DNA of 64,000 nt. Source: Sulfurimonas sp. (GTDB taxonomy: Bacteria; Campylobacterota; Campylobacteria; Campylobacterales; Sulfurimonadaceae). The stretch lies in NCBI RefSeq assembly GCF_028714975.1, contig NZ_JAQTLH010000009.1:1-64000 (forward strand), read 5' to 3'. Shown here piece after piece: positions 9,156 to 17,467 of the stretch; the stretch's first letter is position 1, and every line of letters begins with the position of its first letter. A model generated the notes under the pieces. That model was given only the letters and a program-made list of their open reading frames with translations. It searched no databases and had not been told where the DNA came from. A program made the translations under genes and the position numbers.

Positions 9156-9181
9156 AGTTTTATCACTCCCATATTAAGTGC

Positions 9182-9194
9182 ATAATTATACACC
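9182..9194 (-). promoter_or_regulatory. Promoter/operator of the RelE-type module
   Basis: On the minus strand GTGTATAATTATG contains TATAAT (9190 to 9185) within a near-palindrome (GTGCATAATTATACAC reading plus), a likely site for the ribbon-helix-helix antitoxin. Confidence 0.45.
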
Positions 9195-9272
9195 TTTAAA
9201 GATAAAAATCAAAAGAACACCCAATTACAATGTGGTTCGCGAAGATTTTATGATTTTTTAGATTGAAGCATG

Positions 9273-9297
9273 CATTCCCATCAAGCTGATGGGAATG
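9273..9297 (-). terminator. Strong stem-loop after the short prepilin gene
   Basis: CATTCCCATCA (9273-9283) and TGATGGGAATG (9287-9297) form a perfect 11-bp stem with a 3-base loop, 18 bases after the prepilin stop. No T-run follows on the minus strand, so it may be a transcript-end stabiliser rather than a classical terminator. Confidence 0.6.
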
Positions 9298-9315
9298 AGA
9301 AAAAAGGTAAAAATT

Positions 9316-9870
9316 TTAGAAAGCGAACCAACTTACATCTATACTTGCAGGAACAGCAGGATATGTAACACTACCTTGTACATCACCGGTATTCCAAACA
9401 TCATCGTCATATTTAAAATCCATAGTTTGAGCAACATTTGACGGTATATTGTTTATAAGAATATAGTTCCCATTTCTATCTCCTACCGTACCGTTTCTAA
9501 ATGCATATATACCGCCATACGGGCTTCTTTTTGAAACAGTAGCCTCAGTGGTTAAGGCCGGATTACCCGCTACAAACCCTGCAGTAATCAAATCTCTCCA
9601 CGCACAAATCTGCTCAGCCGCAGTCTCAATCAGACCATTCCCGTTTCCTGCCGCACAACCTGCCGTAACCGGACTCGGATTATCTCCAGGAAGTGCACCA
9701 AATCTATCCTGATAAGCATAAACTGCCGCAACTATACCGTCTACATCCGCTTTTACGCGCTTTTGTTTTGTACTATCTATCATAGCTTTGCCCTTAAGCA
9801 CACCGCCAATCAACAAACCTATGATTACCAATACAATTGATAACTCTACAAGTGTAAAACCTTTTCTCAT
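9316..9870 (-). CDS. Prepilin / pseudopilin with type III-like N-methylation signal
   Basis: 184 residues. MRKGFTLVELSIVLVIIGLL is a prepilin peptidase site (cleavage after G4, methylated Phe, Glu at +5) followed by the hydrophobic spine helix. The globular part is short and contains two Cys near GCAAGN and QICAW, probably a disulfide. Similar size to major pseudopilins and type IV pilins. It is separated from the secretion operon by 148 bases but shares orientation, so it is the likely abundant pilin for that machine. A candidate ribosome site AAGGAATTC precedes the ATG. Confidence 0.88.
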   Translation of the reverse strand: MRKGFTLVELSIVLVIIGLLIGGVLKGKAMIDSTKQKRVKADVDGIVAAVYAYQDRFGALPGDNPSPVTAGCAAGNGNGLIETAAEQICAWRDLITAGFVAGNPALTTEATVSKRSPYGGIYAFRNGTVGDRNGNYILINNIPSNVAQTMDFKYDDDVWNTGDVQGSVTYPAVPASIDVSWFAF

Positions 9871-9974
9871 CTTAAGAATTCCTTCTATTTTTATTTACAT
9901 TTAGTATATCGGAAATATACGAAAAAAAACAAGGTGTAAATTTTTTTTACATTTATGGATATTTCTAAAATAGA

Positions 9975-10002
9975 CTGCCGCGACTTCTTCGAAGTCTCGC
10001 AG
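9975..10002 (-). terminator. Stem-loop at the end of the secretion operon
   Basis: CTGC (9975-9978) with GCAG (9999-10002) and GACTTC (9982-9987) with GAAGTC (9991-9996) form a two-part stem closed by TTC. It starts 17 bases after the histidine kinase stop. The outer sequence AGACTGCCGCG resembles the hairpins at 38451 and 53956. Confidence 0.5.
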
Positions 10003-10018
10003 TGACGGGCAAAGTACT

Positions 10019-11095
10019 TTATCTATTGGTAGGAATAGTTATAACTATTTGCGGATGTTCGCTAACATTTTTACAAACAATCGTACCGTTTAGCAGTTTT
10101 ACCGCACCTGCTGCTTGGTACATCCCTATGCCTATTCCGCCTTGTTTTGTAGTGTAAAACGGTTCGCAAACCTCTAACGGATTTTTAAACTCATAACCGT
10201 TATCGCTAAGTGTTATACATATCTTATCTTTTTGTTCTTCAATTATGACTTGACACGCTATATCGCTCTGCAGTAGTTTTTTATCGTAAATATTTCCAAG
10301 GATATTGTCCGCTATAGCCGTGATATGTTCTTTGTTTGTGTATATAACAGCATCGCCTTCAATGCTGCACTCAAGTAGATAAAAATTTGCATACTCCCTA
10401 AACACGGCGGCTAAAGAGACTTCTTCATAACTATCTTCTTTATTTTGGCTTGAGCCTATCTTTAATAGTGTTAGTATGTTACTCACTTTTTTATTTACCG
10501 GTTCCGTGTTGTTTTGCAGATAGTGTATAAAACGGGATTTCTCTTCATCCGTATGCAAAGTCGCTACATTGTACTGCATGGCCTGAAAAAATTGTAAAAT
10601 ATTTTTAAGGTCATGCATCATATATGTTTGAAGTTGCAGCAGTTTTGCAAAACTTTCATTGTTCGTATATATTTTTGAATGAATCTGGTTTATAACTTGA
10701 AGAGTTATAATGTGCAAAATAAGAGTGTTTAAAATCTTTCTTTCGCCTTTGTTGTTTTTTACATATATACCTAGATTGCCGCTTACCAAGTTATCTTGAA
10801 GTGTTGTTTCTACTAAAGAAACTTCTTTTAAAATGGTGTTTTCATACGATACGGTGCTGTTGGAGTATGAGAGTTTGTATGAAATATCTTCTATTCCTAT
10901 GGGGCGGAGTTGCAGGGCAATCGAGTCTATATACTCTTTAGCATCCAAACTATTGTTTGTTTTAATCTTTGAGAGTATGGATAAAATCTTTAAAATATGT
11001 TTTAACTCAAAACTAAAGTAAAACACGACCCCTAAAATGGTTAGTCCCATGATGGTTAAAATCGGATAAATAACCTCAAGCATCTGCTCTCTCAA
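10019..11095 (-). CDS. Sensor histidine kinase with HDLKN box (pilus/secretion operon)
   Basis: 358 residues with one N-terminal membrane helix (about 9-30) and little extracytoplasmic sequence. The phospho-acceptor box reads YMMHDLKNILQF (about 157-168), the HDLKN variant seen in PrsK-type kinases rather than the common HE-[LIV]-RTPL. The HATPase domain shows a degenerate N box and DNGYEF, PFYTTK and GIGIGMY. It overlaps its response regulator gene by 20 bases. Being the last gene of the operon, it probably controls pilus or secretion gene expression or activity; the signal is unknown. Confidence 0.82.
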   Translation of the reverse strand: MREQMLEVIYPILTIMGLTILGVVFYFSFELKHILKILSILSKIKTNNSLDAKEYIDSIALQLRPIGIEDISYKLSYSNSTVSYENTILKEVSLVETTLQDNLVSGNLGIYVKNNKGERKILNTLILHIITLQVINQIHSKIYTNNESFAKLLQLQTYMMHDLKNILQFFQAMQYNVATLHTDEEKSRFIHYLQNNTEPVNKKVSNILTLLKIGSSQNKEDSYEEVSLAAVFREYANFYLLECSIEGDAVIYTNKEHITAIADNILGNIYDKKLLQSDIACQVIIEEQKDKICITLSDNGYEFKNPLEVCEPFYTTKQGGIGIGMYQAAGAVKLLNGTIVCKNVSEHPQIVITIPTNR

Positions 11096-11669
11096 TCCCG
11101 AATTTTTTTAAGAAATAGTAGCAATTCTCTCTACTTATGCCTAAAATCTTGGCGCTTTGGTAGATATTGAAATCAGTTTTTTTTAAAACTGCCAAAAGCA
11201 ACTGTTTTTGCGCTTCATCCGAAATGTTTTTTAAACCGTCCGCAAAATTGGCTTTAAATGAGAGTTTAACACCGCTCTCATCCCTATTTGCTTCATTATC
11301 TATAAAAAAAGAAGCTCTTTTTAGTGAAGCTGAGAGAGTCGGAATATTTACGGGTTTTAGGAGATAATCAAAAACTCCCAAATCAATAAGCTCTTTTGCA
11401 TACTCTCTGCTCTCCTGCCCTGTTAAAACTATTATTTTAGTATGATGCAAGAGAAGAAATTTTGAGATTATCAACCTACCCTCATGATAACTGTTTTCAT
11501 AAGGGGGCAATCCAAGATCTACAAGAGCGATGTCGAATCTTACCTTATCCATGATATCAAACGCTTCTTTAGCGTTTGACGCTTCATGTATCACATACTC
11601 TTTTTCAAATGTAAAACAGAATTGTTTTCTTAAAGCAATATCGTCATCAACTAAAAGCAATTTCTTCAC
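11076..11669 (-). CDS. Response regulator with Fis-type HTH, no AAA+ domain
   Basis: 197 residues. Receiver domain (1-120) has the acidic pair in LLVDDD, the phospho-acceptor in IALVDLGLP, Thr in IIVLTGQ and Lys in YLLKPV. The C-terminal 45 residues form a Fis-type helix-turn-helix (FNIYQSAKILGISRENCYYF). The AAA+ sigma-54 interaction domain of NtrC proteins is absent, as in ActR/RegA-type regulators. Located between the inner-membrane platform gene and the kinase with overlap, so it is the kinase's cognate partner. Confidence 0.87.
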   Translation of the reverse strand: MKKLLLVDDDIALRKQFCFTFEKEYVIHEASNAKEAFDIMDKVRFDIALVDLGLPPYENSYHEGRLIISKFLLLHHTKIIVLTGQESREYAKELIDLGVFDYLLKPVNIPTLSASLKRASFFIDNEANRDESGVKLSFKANFADGLKNISDEAQKQLLLAVLKKTDFNIYQSAKILGISRENCYYFLKKFGIERADA

Positions 11670-11670
11670 T

Positions 11671-12879
11671 CTACTTTATCCCGCTTACAAGATCATACAT
11701 AGGTCCCATTAATCCTACCATAACAAGAGCCATAAAACTTCCTACCACTATAAGAACAACCGGCTCGATAATTTTTCCGATATTTTCCGCATAGTTGTCT
11801 ACTCTTTCATAATAATATTCCGAGATTATGTTAAGTTGATTTTCAAGGGTTCCCGAAGACTCTCCTACGCCCAACATTCTTATCATAAAAGTTGTAAACA
11901 TTTTCGTTTTTAAAAATGCCGCGGAGAGCTGAGAACCTCTTGATATATCGTGTGTGGCACTGCTTATTGCTTTTTTAAAAAGCTCGTTACCGATATTTTT
12001 ACCAAGTGTATCCAGTGCGCCGTATATAGGGATGCCCGATACTACCGCCAGTTTCAGGTACTCGGATATAAACGCAATGTTAAAACTAGATATCACCTCT
12101 TTTATAACCGGAATTTTTAAAAGCAGCTTATCCGTATACCAACGAACCCGCTCATATTTTTTATGGGCTATCTTAAAGAGTATAAAAAATATAATAATGC
12201 CTAAAAACATATATCCTATATAATTCGCCAAAAAATCAGATAAGCCCATCATAAAAAGCGTCATAGCCGGAAGCTCTACATCCATCTCTTTAAACAAGCT
12301 TGTCATTTGAGGAAGCACATATATCATCCACACCAGCATCGCTCCAACAACGGCAAATAGCGCGAAAGATGGATATATTAGTGCCGACTTTGCCTTTTTC
12401 TTTAGAGCAACCGTGCGGCGTAAAAAAGAGGCTCCTCTTTTTAGTGTTAGCTCAAGCTGTCCCGTATCTTCACCGATTTGGACAAGATTTATAATCATAG
12501 TTCCCATAACATCTTTATAAGGCTCAAATGCCATTGATAGGGATTTTCCGTTGTTTATGTCACTGGCGATACCATAAAGCATATCTTTAAATCTTTTGTT
12601 ATCCGTATCGTCGGCTAAATCCATAATACCTTGATAAAGCGGAAGACCCGATTTTATAACCAAATGCAAATTATCTATCATCTCTATAATCTCATCCGGA
12701 GATACTTTTTTACCGGCTTTTGGAACCAACGGTGATAAAAATTGAGGAATCGGAGTTATTTTTAGTGTTATTACTTTATCTTTTTGCAGTTTTTTTACTA
12801 AATCCTCATAACTTTTGGACTCAATAAAATTTACATTTTTTCTGCCGTCTAAAGATATAGTCGTAACCATAAAGTACAT
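11671..12879 (-). CDS. GspF/PilC-type inner-membrane platform protein
   Basis: 402 residues with two T2SSF repeats, each ending in membrane helices (about 165-190, 212-235 and 370-395). The motifs KSGLPLYQGIMDLAD and GESSGTLENQLN belong to the GspF/PilC family, which forms the cytoplasmic-membrane base onto which the assembly ATPase docks. The N-terminal 50 residues match the short extra domain found in this family. It shares one base with the ATPase gene upstream (stop/start overlap at 12879), as usual for an E-F pair. Confidence 0.92.
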   Translation of the reverse strand: MYFMVTTISLDGRKNVNFIESKSYEDLVKKLQKDKVITLKITPIPQFLSPLVPKAGKKVSPDEIIEMIDNLHLVIKSGLPLYQGIMDLADDTDNKRFKDMLYGIASDINNGKSLSMAFEPYKDVMGTMIINLVQIGEDTGQLELTLKRGASFLRRTVALKKKAKSALIYPSFALFAVVGAMLVWMIYVLPQMTSLFKEMDVELPAMTLFMMGLSDFLANYIGYMFLGIIIFFILFKIAHKKYERVRWYTDKLLLKIPVIKEVISSFNIAFISEYLKLAVVSGIPIYGALDTLGKNIGNELFKKAISSATHDISRGSQLSAAFLKTKMFTTFMIRMLGVGESSGTLENQLNIISEYYYERVDNYAENIGKIIEPVVLIVVGSFMALVMVGLMGPMYDLVSGIK

Positions 12880-14537
12880 CAGTTAACAACCCTATGTATC
12901 TCTTCTATGGTAGTAATACCCAAAATCGCTTTGATATAACCGTCATCTTTCATGGTATGCATACCTTTTTCTTGCGCGACTCTAAGCATCTCTTGCGTAG
13001 TTGAACCTGCAGTTATCATCATCTCTATATCTTTATCGATTTCAAGTATCTCGACTATTGCCTGTCTGCCGCTATATCCCGTTCCTCTGCAATGCTCGCA
13101 ACCAACAGCATCATAAAATGAATGGGTTGCATAAAAATCCAAAATCTCCGCCGAAATGCCAGACGCTATAAGTTCTTCACGGCTCTTTTCTACCGGCACT
13201 TTACAGTTTTGACACAACTTTCTTATAAGTCTTTGGGCAATAACCGCTAAAAGTCCCGAACCTATAAGATATGGCGGAATTTTTAAGTCATTTAGCCTCG
13301 GAATGGTTCCTATGGCATCGTTTGTATGTAGCGTTGATAAAACCAAGTGCCCCGTGATAGAGGCACGAACTGCAAGCTCTGCAGTTTCGGTATCTCTTAT
13401 CTCACCTACGAGCATAACATCGGGATCTTGACGCATAAACGCACGGATGGCACTGCTGAAGTTATAGCCCGCTTTTTCGTTTAGCTGTGTCTGTTTGATA
13501 AAAGAAAATTTATACTCAATCGGGTCTTCAATGGTTAAAACATTTTTTTTGAGCGAGTTTACCCTGCGAAGAGCGGAATAGAGCGTAGTTGTCTTTCCGC
13601 TTCCTGTCGGTCCTACGATAAGGATAATACCGTAAGGTTTTGAGAAATACTTCTCTATCTTTGCGCTGTTTTTCTCGGTCAATCCTAAATGAGCCAAACT
13701 AAAAAGAGATGCATTTTTACCCAAAAGCCTCATTACAATATTTTCACCGTAGTTTGTCGGCAGCGACGACACCCTCAAATCAAAAGTCTCATTTAAAAAC
13801 CCGTAGCTAAAAGAGCCGTCTTGAGGCTTTCTCTGTTCGGAGATATCTAAGTTGCTTAATATCTTTATGCGGGCTACCATCTGAGGATGTACTTTTATCG
13901 GAAGTGCGTAGTAGTGCTGCAAAACCCCATCAATGCGGTAAAAAATATGCGTAGCCGAACTCTCGGGGGAGATATGGATATCTGTTACACGATCTTTTAT
14001 AGCGCTGTTTAAGATAAGGTCAACAAGTCTTGGAACATTTATCTCTGCATTTTCTAGCGCTTTTTTTACAATCTCGGCTATCTCAGCTTCTATAGGGTTG
14101 CTTAAGTGATAGTAAAATATCTCCGTATGTCTGGCAATGGACTTCTTATCGCCAACAACATACTTTATATCTCTTCTTGACATTTTTCTAAGGTAATCAA
14201 GCGTTGCTATGTCATTAATATCTTGCGTAGCAACAACCAAAGTAGTATCATCTACGCTTATGGGGAGTATGTTTCTTGCCTTTGCCACATTTTGCGGAAT
14301 CAACAAAAGTGCTTCTGATGATGGCACGATTTGTTCTATGTTTATATACTCTAACTTACTCTGCTTTGCTATTGCCTCTGCAACCTCGGCAGATGTAACG
14401 AAGTCCAACTCTTGAAGAATCTCTCCAAAAAACTTAGGGCTTGCCTTTTGCGCAATAAGGGCAACTTTAATCTGCTCTTTATTTATATAACCTAACTCTT
14501 CGAGAAGCTGACCAATCGGTTTATTTTCTTGTGACAT
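12879..14537 (-). CDS. GspE/PilB-type pilus assembly or secretion ATPase
   Basis: 552 residues. N-terminal N1E/MshEN-like domain (about 1-140), then the ATPase core with Walker A GPTGSGKTTTLYSAL (about 306-320), Asp box IEDPIEY, Walker B LVGEIRDTET and the His box HTNDAIGTIPRL. A four-Cys zinc site is present (CQNC and CEHC), diagnostic of extension ATPases (GspE/PilB) as opposed to retraction PilT. It powers assembly of pseudopili from the pilins encoded on either side. No pilT-like gene is in the window. Confidence 0.94.
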   Translation of the reverse strand: MSQENKPIGQLLEELGYINKEQIKVALIAQKASPKFFGEILQELDFVTSAEVAEAIAKQSKLEYINIEQIVPSSEALLLIPQNVAKARNILPISVDDTTLVVATQDINDIATLDYLRKMSRRDIKYVVGDKKSIARHTEIFYYHLSNPIEAEIAEIVKKALENAEINVPRLVDLILNSAIKDRVTDIHISPESSATHIFYRIDGVLQHYYALPIKVHPQMVARIKILSNLDISEQRKPQDGSFSYGFLNETFDLRVSSLPTNYGENIVMRLLGKNASLFSLAHLGLTEKNSAKIEKYFSKPYGIILIVGPTGSGKTTTLYSALRRVNSLKKNVLTIEDPIEYKFSFIKQTQLNEKAGYNFSSAIRAFMRQDPDVMLVGEIRDTETAELAVRASITGHLVLSTLHTNDAIGTIPRLNDLKIPPYLIGSGLLAVIAQRLIRKLCQNCKVPVEKSREELIASGISAEILDFYATHSFYDAVGCEHCRGTGYSGRQAIVEILEIDKDIEMMITAGSTTQEMLRVAQEKGMHTMKDDGYIKAILGITTIEEIHRVVN

Positions 14538-14577
14538 ATTTTAGCCCCTTTTTAAAAAAATCATTTTGACGCTTTAT

Positions 14578-16443
14578 CTACCTGTCGGCACCGGAAAAAT
14601 TGACCAAGCCATCTGCATCAGTATCTGCACATACGACTTGATTGAAAGTTATTCTTGCTACTTCGCCACTGCATGTTGTGTTGGAACTGGAATACTGAAT
14701 GATACTCTCTCCTGCATTAAGGCGGCGTAAAGGTGCTGTTGTTGTGATTTCACTGTTATTGTTGACTCTTCTACAAACTCCATCTACCATGAAATCCCAT
14801 CTTGCACCTGTATCGTTGTAGATACGATATTCGGTTTTAGTTGCAACACAGACACCGGTGCTGCAAGCACCGCTACCATAAGCATTAGTAACGCTTAACG
14901 CAAAGAGTGTATTTCTTGTCAGATTTGCAGTCGTGCAACTTCCACCTGTAGAGTTTGAAAAGTTCGAACAACCCCCGCTTACCGGAGAAAAAGTTCCGCT
15001 GGCAGGACCACCGACTATCGTGTAATTGAGAGTTGCCGGATTACTCATATTTACTACCGATACAGAACTTGCAAGTGTGCACGAAGGTGCCACACCGCCG
15101 CCACCGCCGCCACCGCCACTGCCACCGCCTGAACCGCTGCCGCTCGGCGTAATTGCACATTTAGAGGTATTGCTATCACAATAACCGCTTAAACAATTCG
15201 TATTTGCCCCACCACAAGCTTGCCCTATAGCACCGCTGCAAACCCCATTGTAGCAGATGCCGCTTTTGCAGTCGCCGTTATCATTATCACAAGCCACACC
15301 AAATGCACCTGTCGTACAAACTCCGCCGGCACAAAAACCGCTTATACAATCATTCCCTCTATTGCAACTATTGGTAACTGCTCCTGCTTGACATACCCCG
15401 CCTATGCATAGTCCGCTCTTACAATCACCGCCGGTAACACAAGGGTCCGATGCCACCCCTGAGCGGCATATACCACTTACGCATATGCCGCTTTGACAAT
15501 CTCCACCATTACCGCAAGGCTCACTTGCCGTACCTGAGCGACAGATACCTGCATAACATATCCCGCTTGTACATTCGCTATCTTGTGTACAATTTAAGTC
15601 TTTAGCTTTATTTAGATACGGATCTATAGTTATAACAAAAGATTTTGTTATAGTTCTGCTGCTCGGCGCAGTTTCCGTTGCACTGCAGTTAAATGTAGCC
15701 GTTCCCGCCTCGCTCGGTGTTCCGCTAAAGTTTGGAGATACAAAATTTATACCTTTTGGAGAAACAGAATTACAACTTATAGTAACTATCGAAATATTAT
15801 TTTCAACTACAAGCTTAGCTTCTGCACTTGCATTTAAATCAGGATATAAAACTCCTACTTTTGCATTTGGAAGTTTATCTGTTATAAATCTAAACGGTTT
15901 ATCTACGCATCCGACTTCATTTTTTAGCTGTTCAAGCGTGACCCACTCGACTATATCATCATAATCCTCTGCTCTGTTTATAGGAGTTGCATTGTCGTCA
16001 ATTTTAGTAAAGGGTGTATAGATATTTATAGTATTTGCATTTATGCCTGTTTGCATATTGTAGTTTGCCCCCTCATGAGCCATTACAAATGCGACATTGT
16101 CTATAGTGCTTCCTTTGTTATTTACCTTTAAGGCAGTTGAATTAAATGCACAAATATCATCATACTTAAGATTGTTATCTGCTGCATAAAACATTAGATG
16201 ATTTGGGTCTTTTGAAGTAGATAAATTTGCATCAAATTCAGAGTTTAGAGGTAGATAATACGCTTTTGAAGCGTATCCTATAACCGCATTTTTAGCTGCC
16301 AAAACCTGTTCTTTTGCCTCCTGAGTTTTAGCTTTCTCTCTCATCATCTTCATAACTTTAAAAGAACCGCCAATCATTAAGCCAATGATGGTTAAGACGA
16401 TTGACAACTCTATAAGCGTAAAACCTCTTTTACCCATTTGCAC
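14578..16443 (-). CDS. Large cysteine-rich prepilin-like protein with six Cys-repeat units
   Basis: 621 residues. The N-terminus GKRGFTLIELSIVLTIIGLM is a prepilin signal (cleavage before Phe8). A globular region and an Ig-like segment (about 210-280) come next, then six tandem units of about 22-25 residues (about 285-429) of the form C-x(4-6)-C-x-S-G-x-C-x(3-5)-C, for example CGNGGDCQSGICVSGIC, giving 24 cysteines. A Gly/Ser linker (about 433-450) leads to a C-terminal domain with further Cys pairs. The layout suggests a disulfide-rich stalk carrying a tip domain, perhaps a minor pilin adhesin. The C-terminal domain is not recognised. The gene overlaps the TPR gene by 14 bases. Confidence 0.8.
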   Translation of the reverse strand: MQMGKRGFTLIELSIVLTIIGLMIGGSFKVMKMMREKAKTQEAKEQVLAAKNAVIGYASKAYYLPLNSEFDANLSTSKDPNHLMFYAADNNLKYDDICAFNSTALKVNNKGSTIDNVAFVMAHEGANYNMQTGINANTINIYTPFTKIDDNATPINRAEDYDDIVEWVTLEQLKNEVGCVDKPFRFITDKLPNAKVGVLYPDLNASAEAKLVVENNISIVTISCNSVSPKGINFVSPNFSGTPSEAGTATFNCSATETAPSSRTITKSFVITIDPYLNKAKDLNCTQDSECTSGICYAGICRSGTASEPCGNGGDCQSGICVSGICRSGVASDPCVTGGDCKSGLCIGGVCQAGAVTNSCNRGNDCISGFCAGGVCTTGAFGVACDNDNGDCKSGICYNGVCSGAIGQACGGANTNCLSGYCDSNTSKCAITPSGSGSGGGSGGGGGGGGVAPSCTLASSVSVVNMSNPATLNYTIVGGPASGTFSPVSGGCSNFSNSTGGSCTTANLTRNTLFALSVTNAYGSGACSTGVCVATKTEYRIYNDTGARWDFMVDGVCRRVNNNSEITTTAPLRRLNAGESIIQYSSSNTTCSGEVARITFNQVVCADTDADGLVNFSGADR

Positions 16444-17467
16444 CCTCCAGTTCTTTGATTCTCTCGTTTACCGTAATATACAGGGGATGAGAAGCATCAA
16501 TCTTACTTAAGATTTTTTTATAAAAAGACAGAGCCTCTCTGTTTTGCTGCATATCAAGTATGCGGGCATAAGCAAAGATATTGTAAAGATCGGACGGATT
16601 TTTTTCATACGCCATTTTGTAAAAAGAAACAGCTCTTTGCATATCATCTCTTTTTTCGAAATAATATCCGCTAAGAAGCATCAAACGACCGCTTTTATCA
16701 ACCATAATATACTCGGATAAATCGCTATAATAGTTCTCTTGGTCGCCCTGCACTGCTCCATAGGCATATGCATAGATTAGTTTGCCGTTAAACTGCTCGC
16801 TATCTATAATCTTTTTTACTTGAAGCCATGCACCCCGTTTTCCATAAAGATAACAGAGATTGTTCTTGATTTTTTGGCTTTTTTCGCCTGATGAAAGAAG
16901 CATCTCATAGTAAATCATCGCTTCGTTTTCATCGCCTTTTTCGTAAGCATTTTGAGCTTTTAAGAGAATATTTGATTTGTCGGATTTTGATATCTTTGGA
17001 TTGCTGTTTTTTTCAGTTTTTGGAGTTTGAGGAGTTTGCTTATCTTGTTCTTTTGTTTCGGTCTTTGGTGCTTGAGGAAGTTGTTTTTCTTGTTCTTTGA
17101 TTTCACCTGATACTAAATTGTTTTTCATATCCAAGTTAGTTGAAGTTATTATATAAGAGCCTTTATATCCGGCTTCATGGGCTTTTTGCAAATTTACTTT
17201 CATCTCGCTGTAAGATTCGCTTTGACCGTAACGACCGACTATATAGTTACCGATTTTATGAAGTGTAACATCATCTTTGATATTTTTAGAAATTTTACTC
17301 TGTGTTATCTTAGCCAAATCAATATTTTGTTCAGCAAACAGTTGTACTGCATAGACAACTTTTTTCTCTTCCTCTTTTTTTTCATCTTTTTTTTGTACTC
17401 CGATACCTACCGTATCCGAAGCAAAGAGAGCAAAAGTAAAACAAAATATCGTTAATAATTTTATCAT
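16430..17467 (-). CDS. Periplasmic SPOR-like / TPR protein of the secretion operon
   Basis: 345 residues with an N-terminal signal peptide (IKLLTIFCFTFALFASDTVG). A SPOR-like beta-alpha region (about 35-110, with YAVQLFAEQN and GKYIVGRYGQ-like strands) is followed by a charged Lys/Glu/Gln/Pro linker with repeated TPKTE words, then TPR-like helices (about 175-340). Such proteins (compare MshN in MSHA systems) help secretin or platform assembly; the specific role is inferred from context. It overlaps the secretin gene by 4 bases and the Cys-rich pilin gene by 14 bases. Confidence 0.75.
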   Translation of the reverse strand: MIKLLTIFCFTFALFASDTVGIGVQKKDEKKEEEKKVVYAVQLFAEQNIDLAKITQSKISKNIKDDVTLHKIGNYIVGRYGQSESYSEMKVNLQKAHEAGYKGSYIITSTNLDMKNNLVSGEIKEQEKQLPQAPKTETKEQDKQTPQTPKTEKNSNPKISKSDKSNILLKAQNAYEKGDENEAMIYYEMLLSSGEKSQKIKNNLCYLYGKRGAWLQVKKIIDSEQFNGKLIYAYAYGAVQGDQENYYSDLSEYIMVDKSGRLMLLSGYYFEKRDDMQRAVSFYKMAYEKNPSDLYNIFAYARILDMQQNREALSFYKKILSKIDASHPLYITVNERIKELEGANG

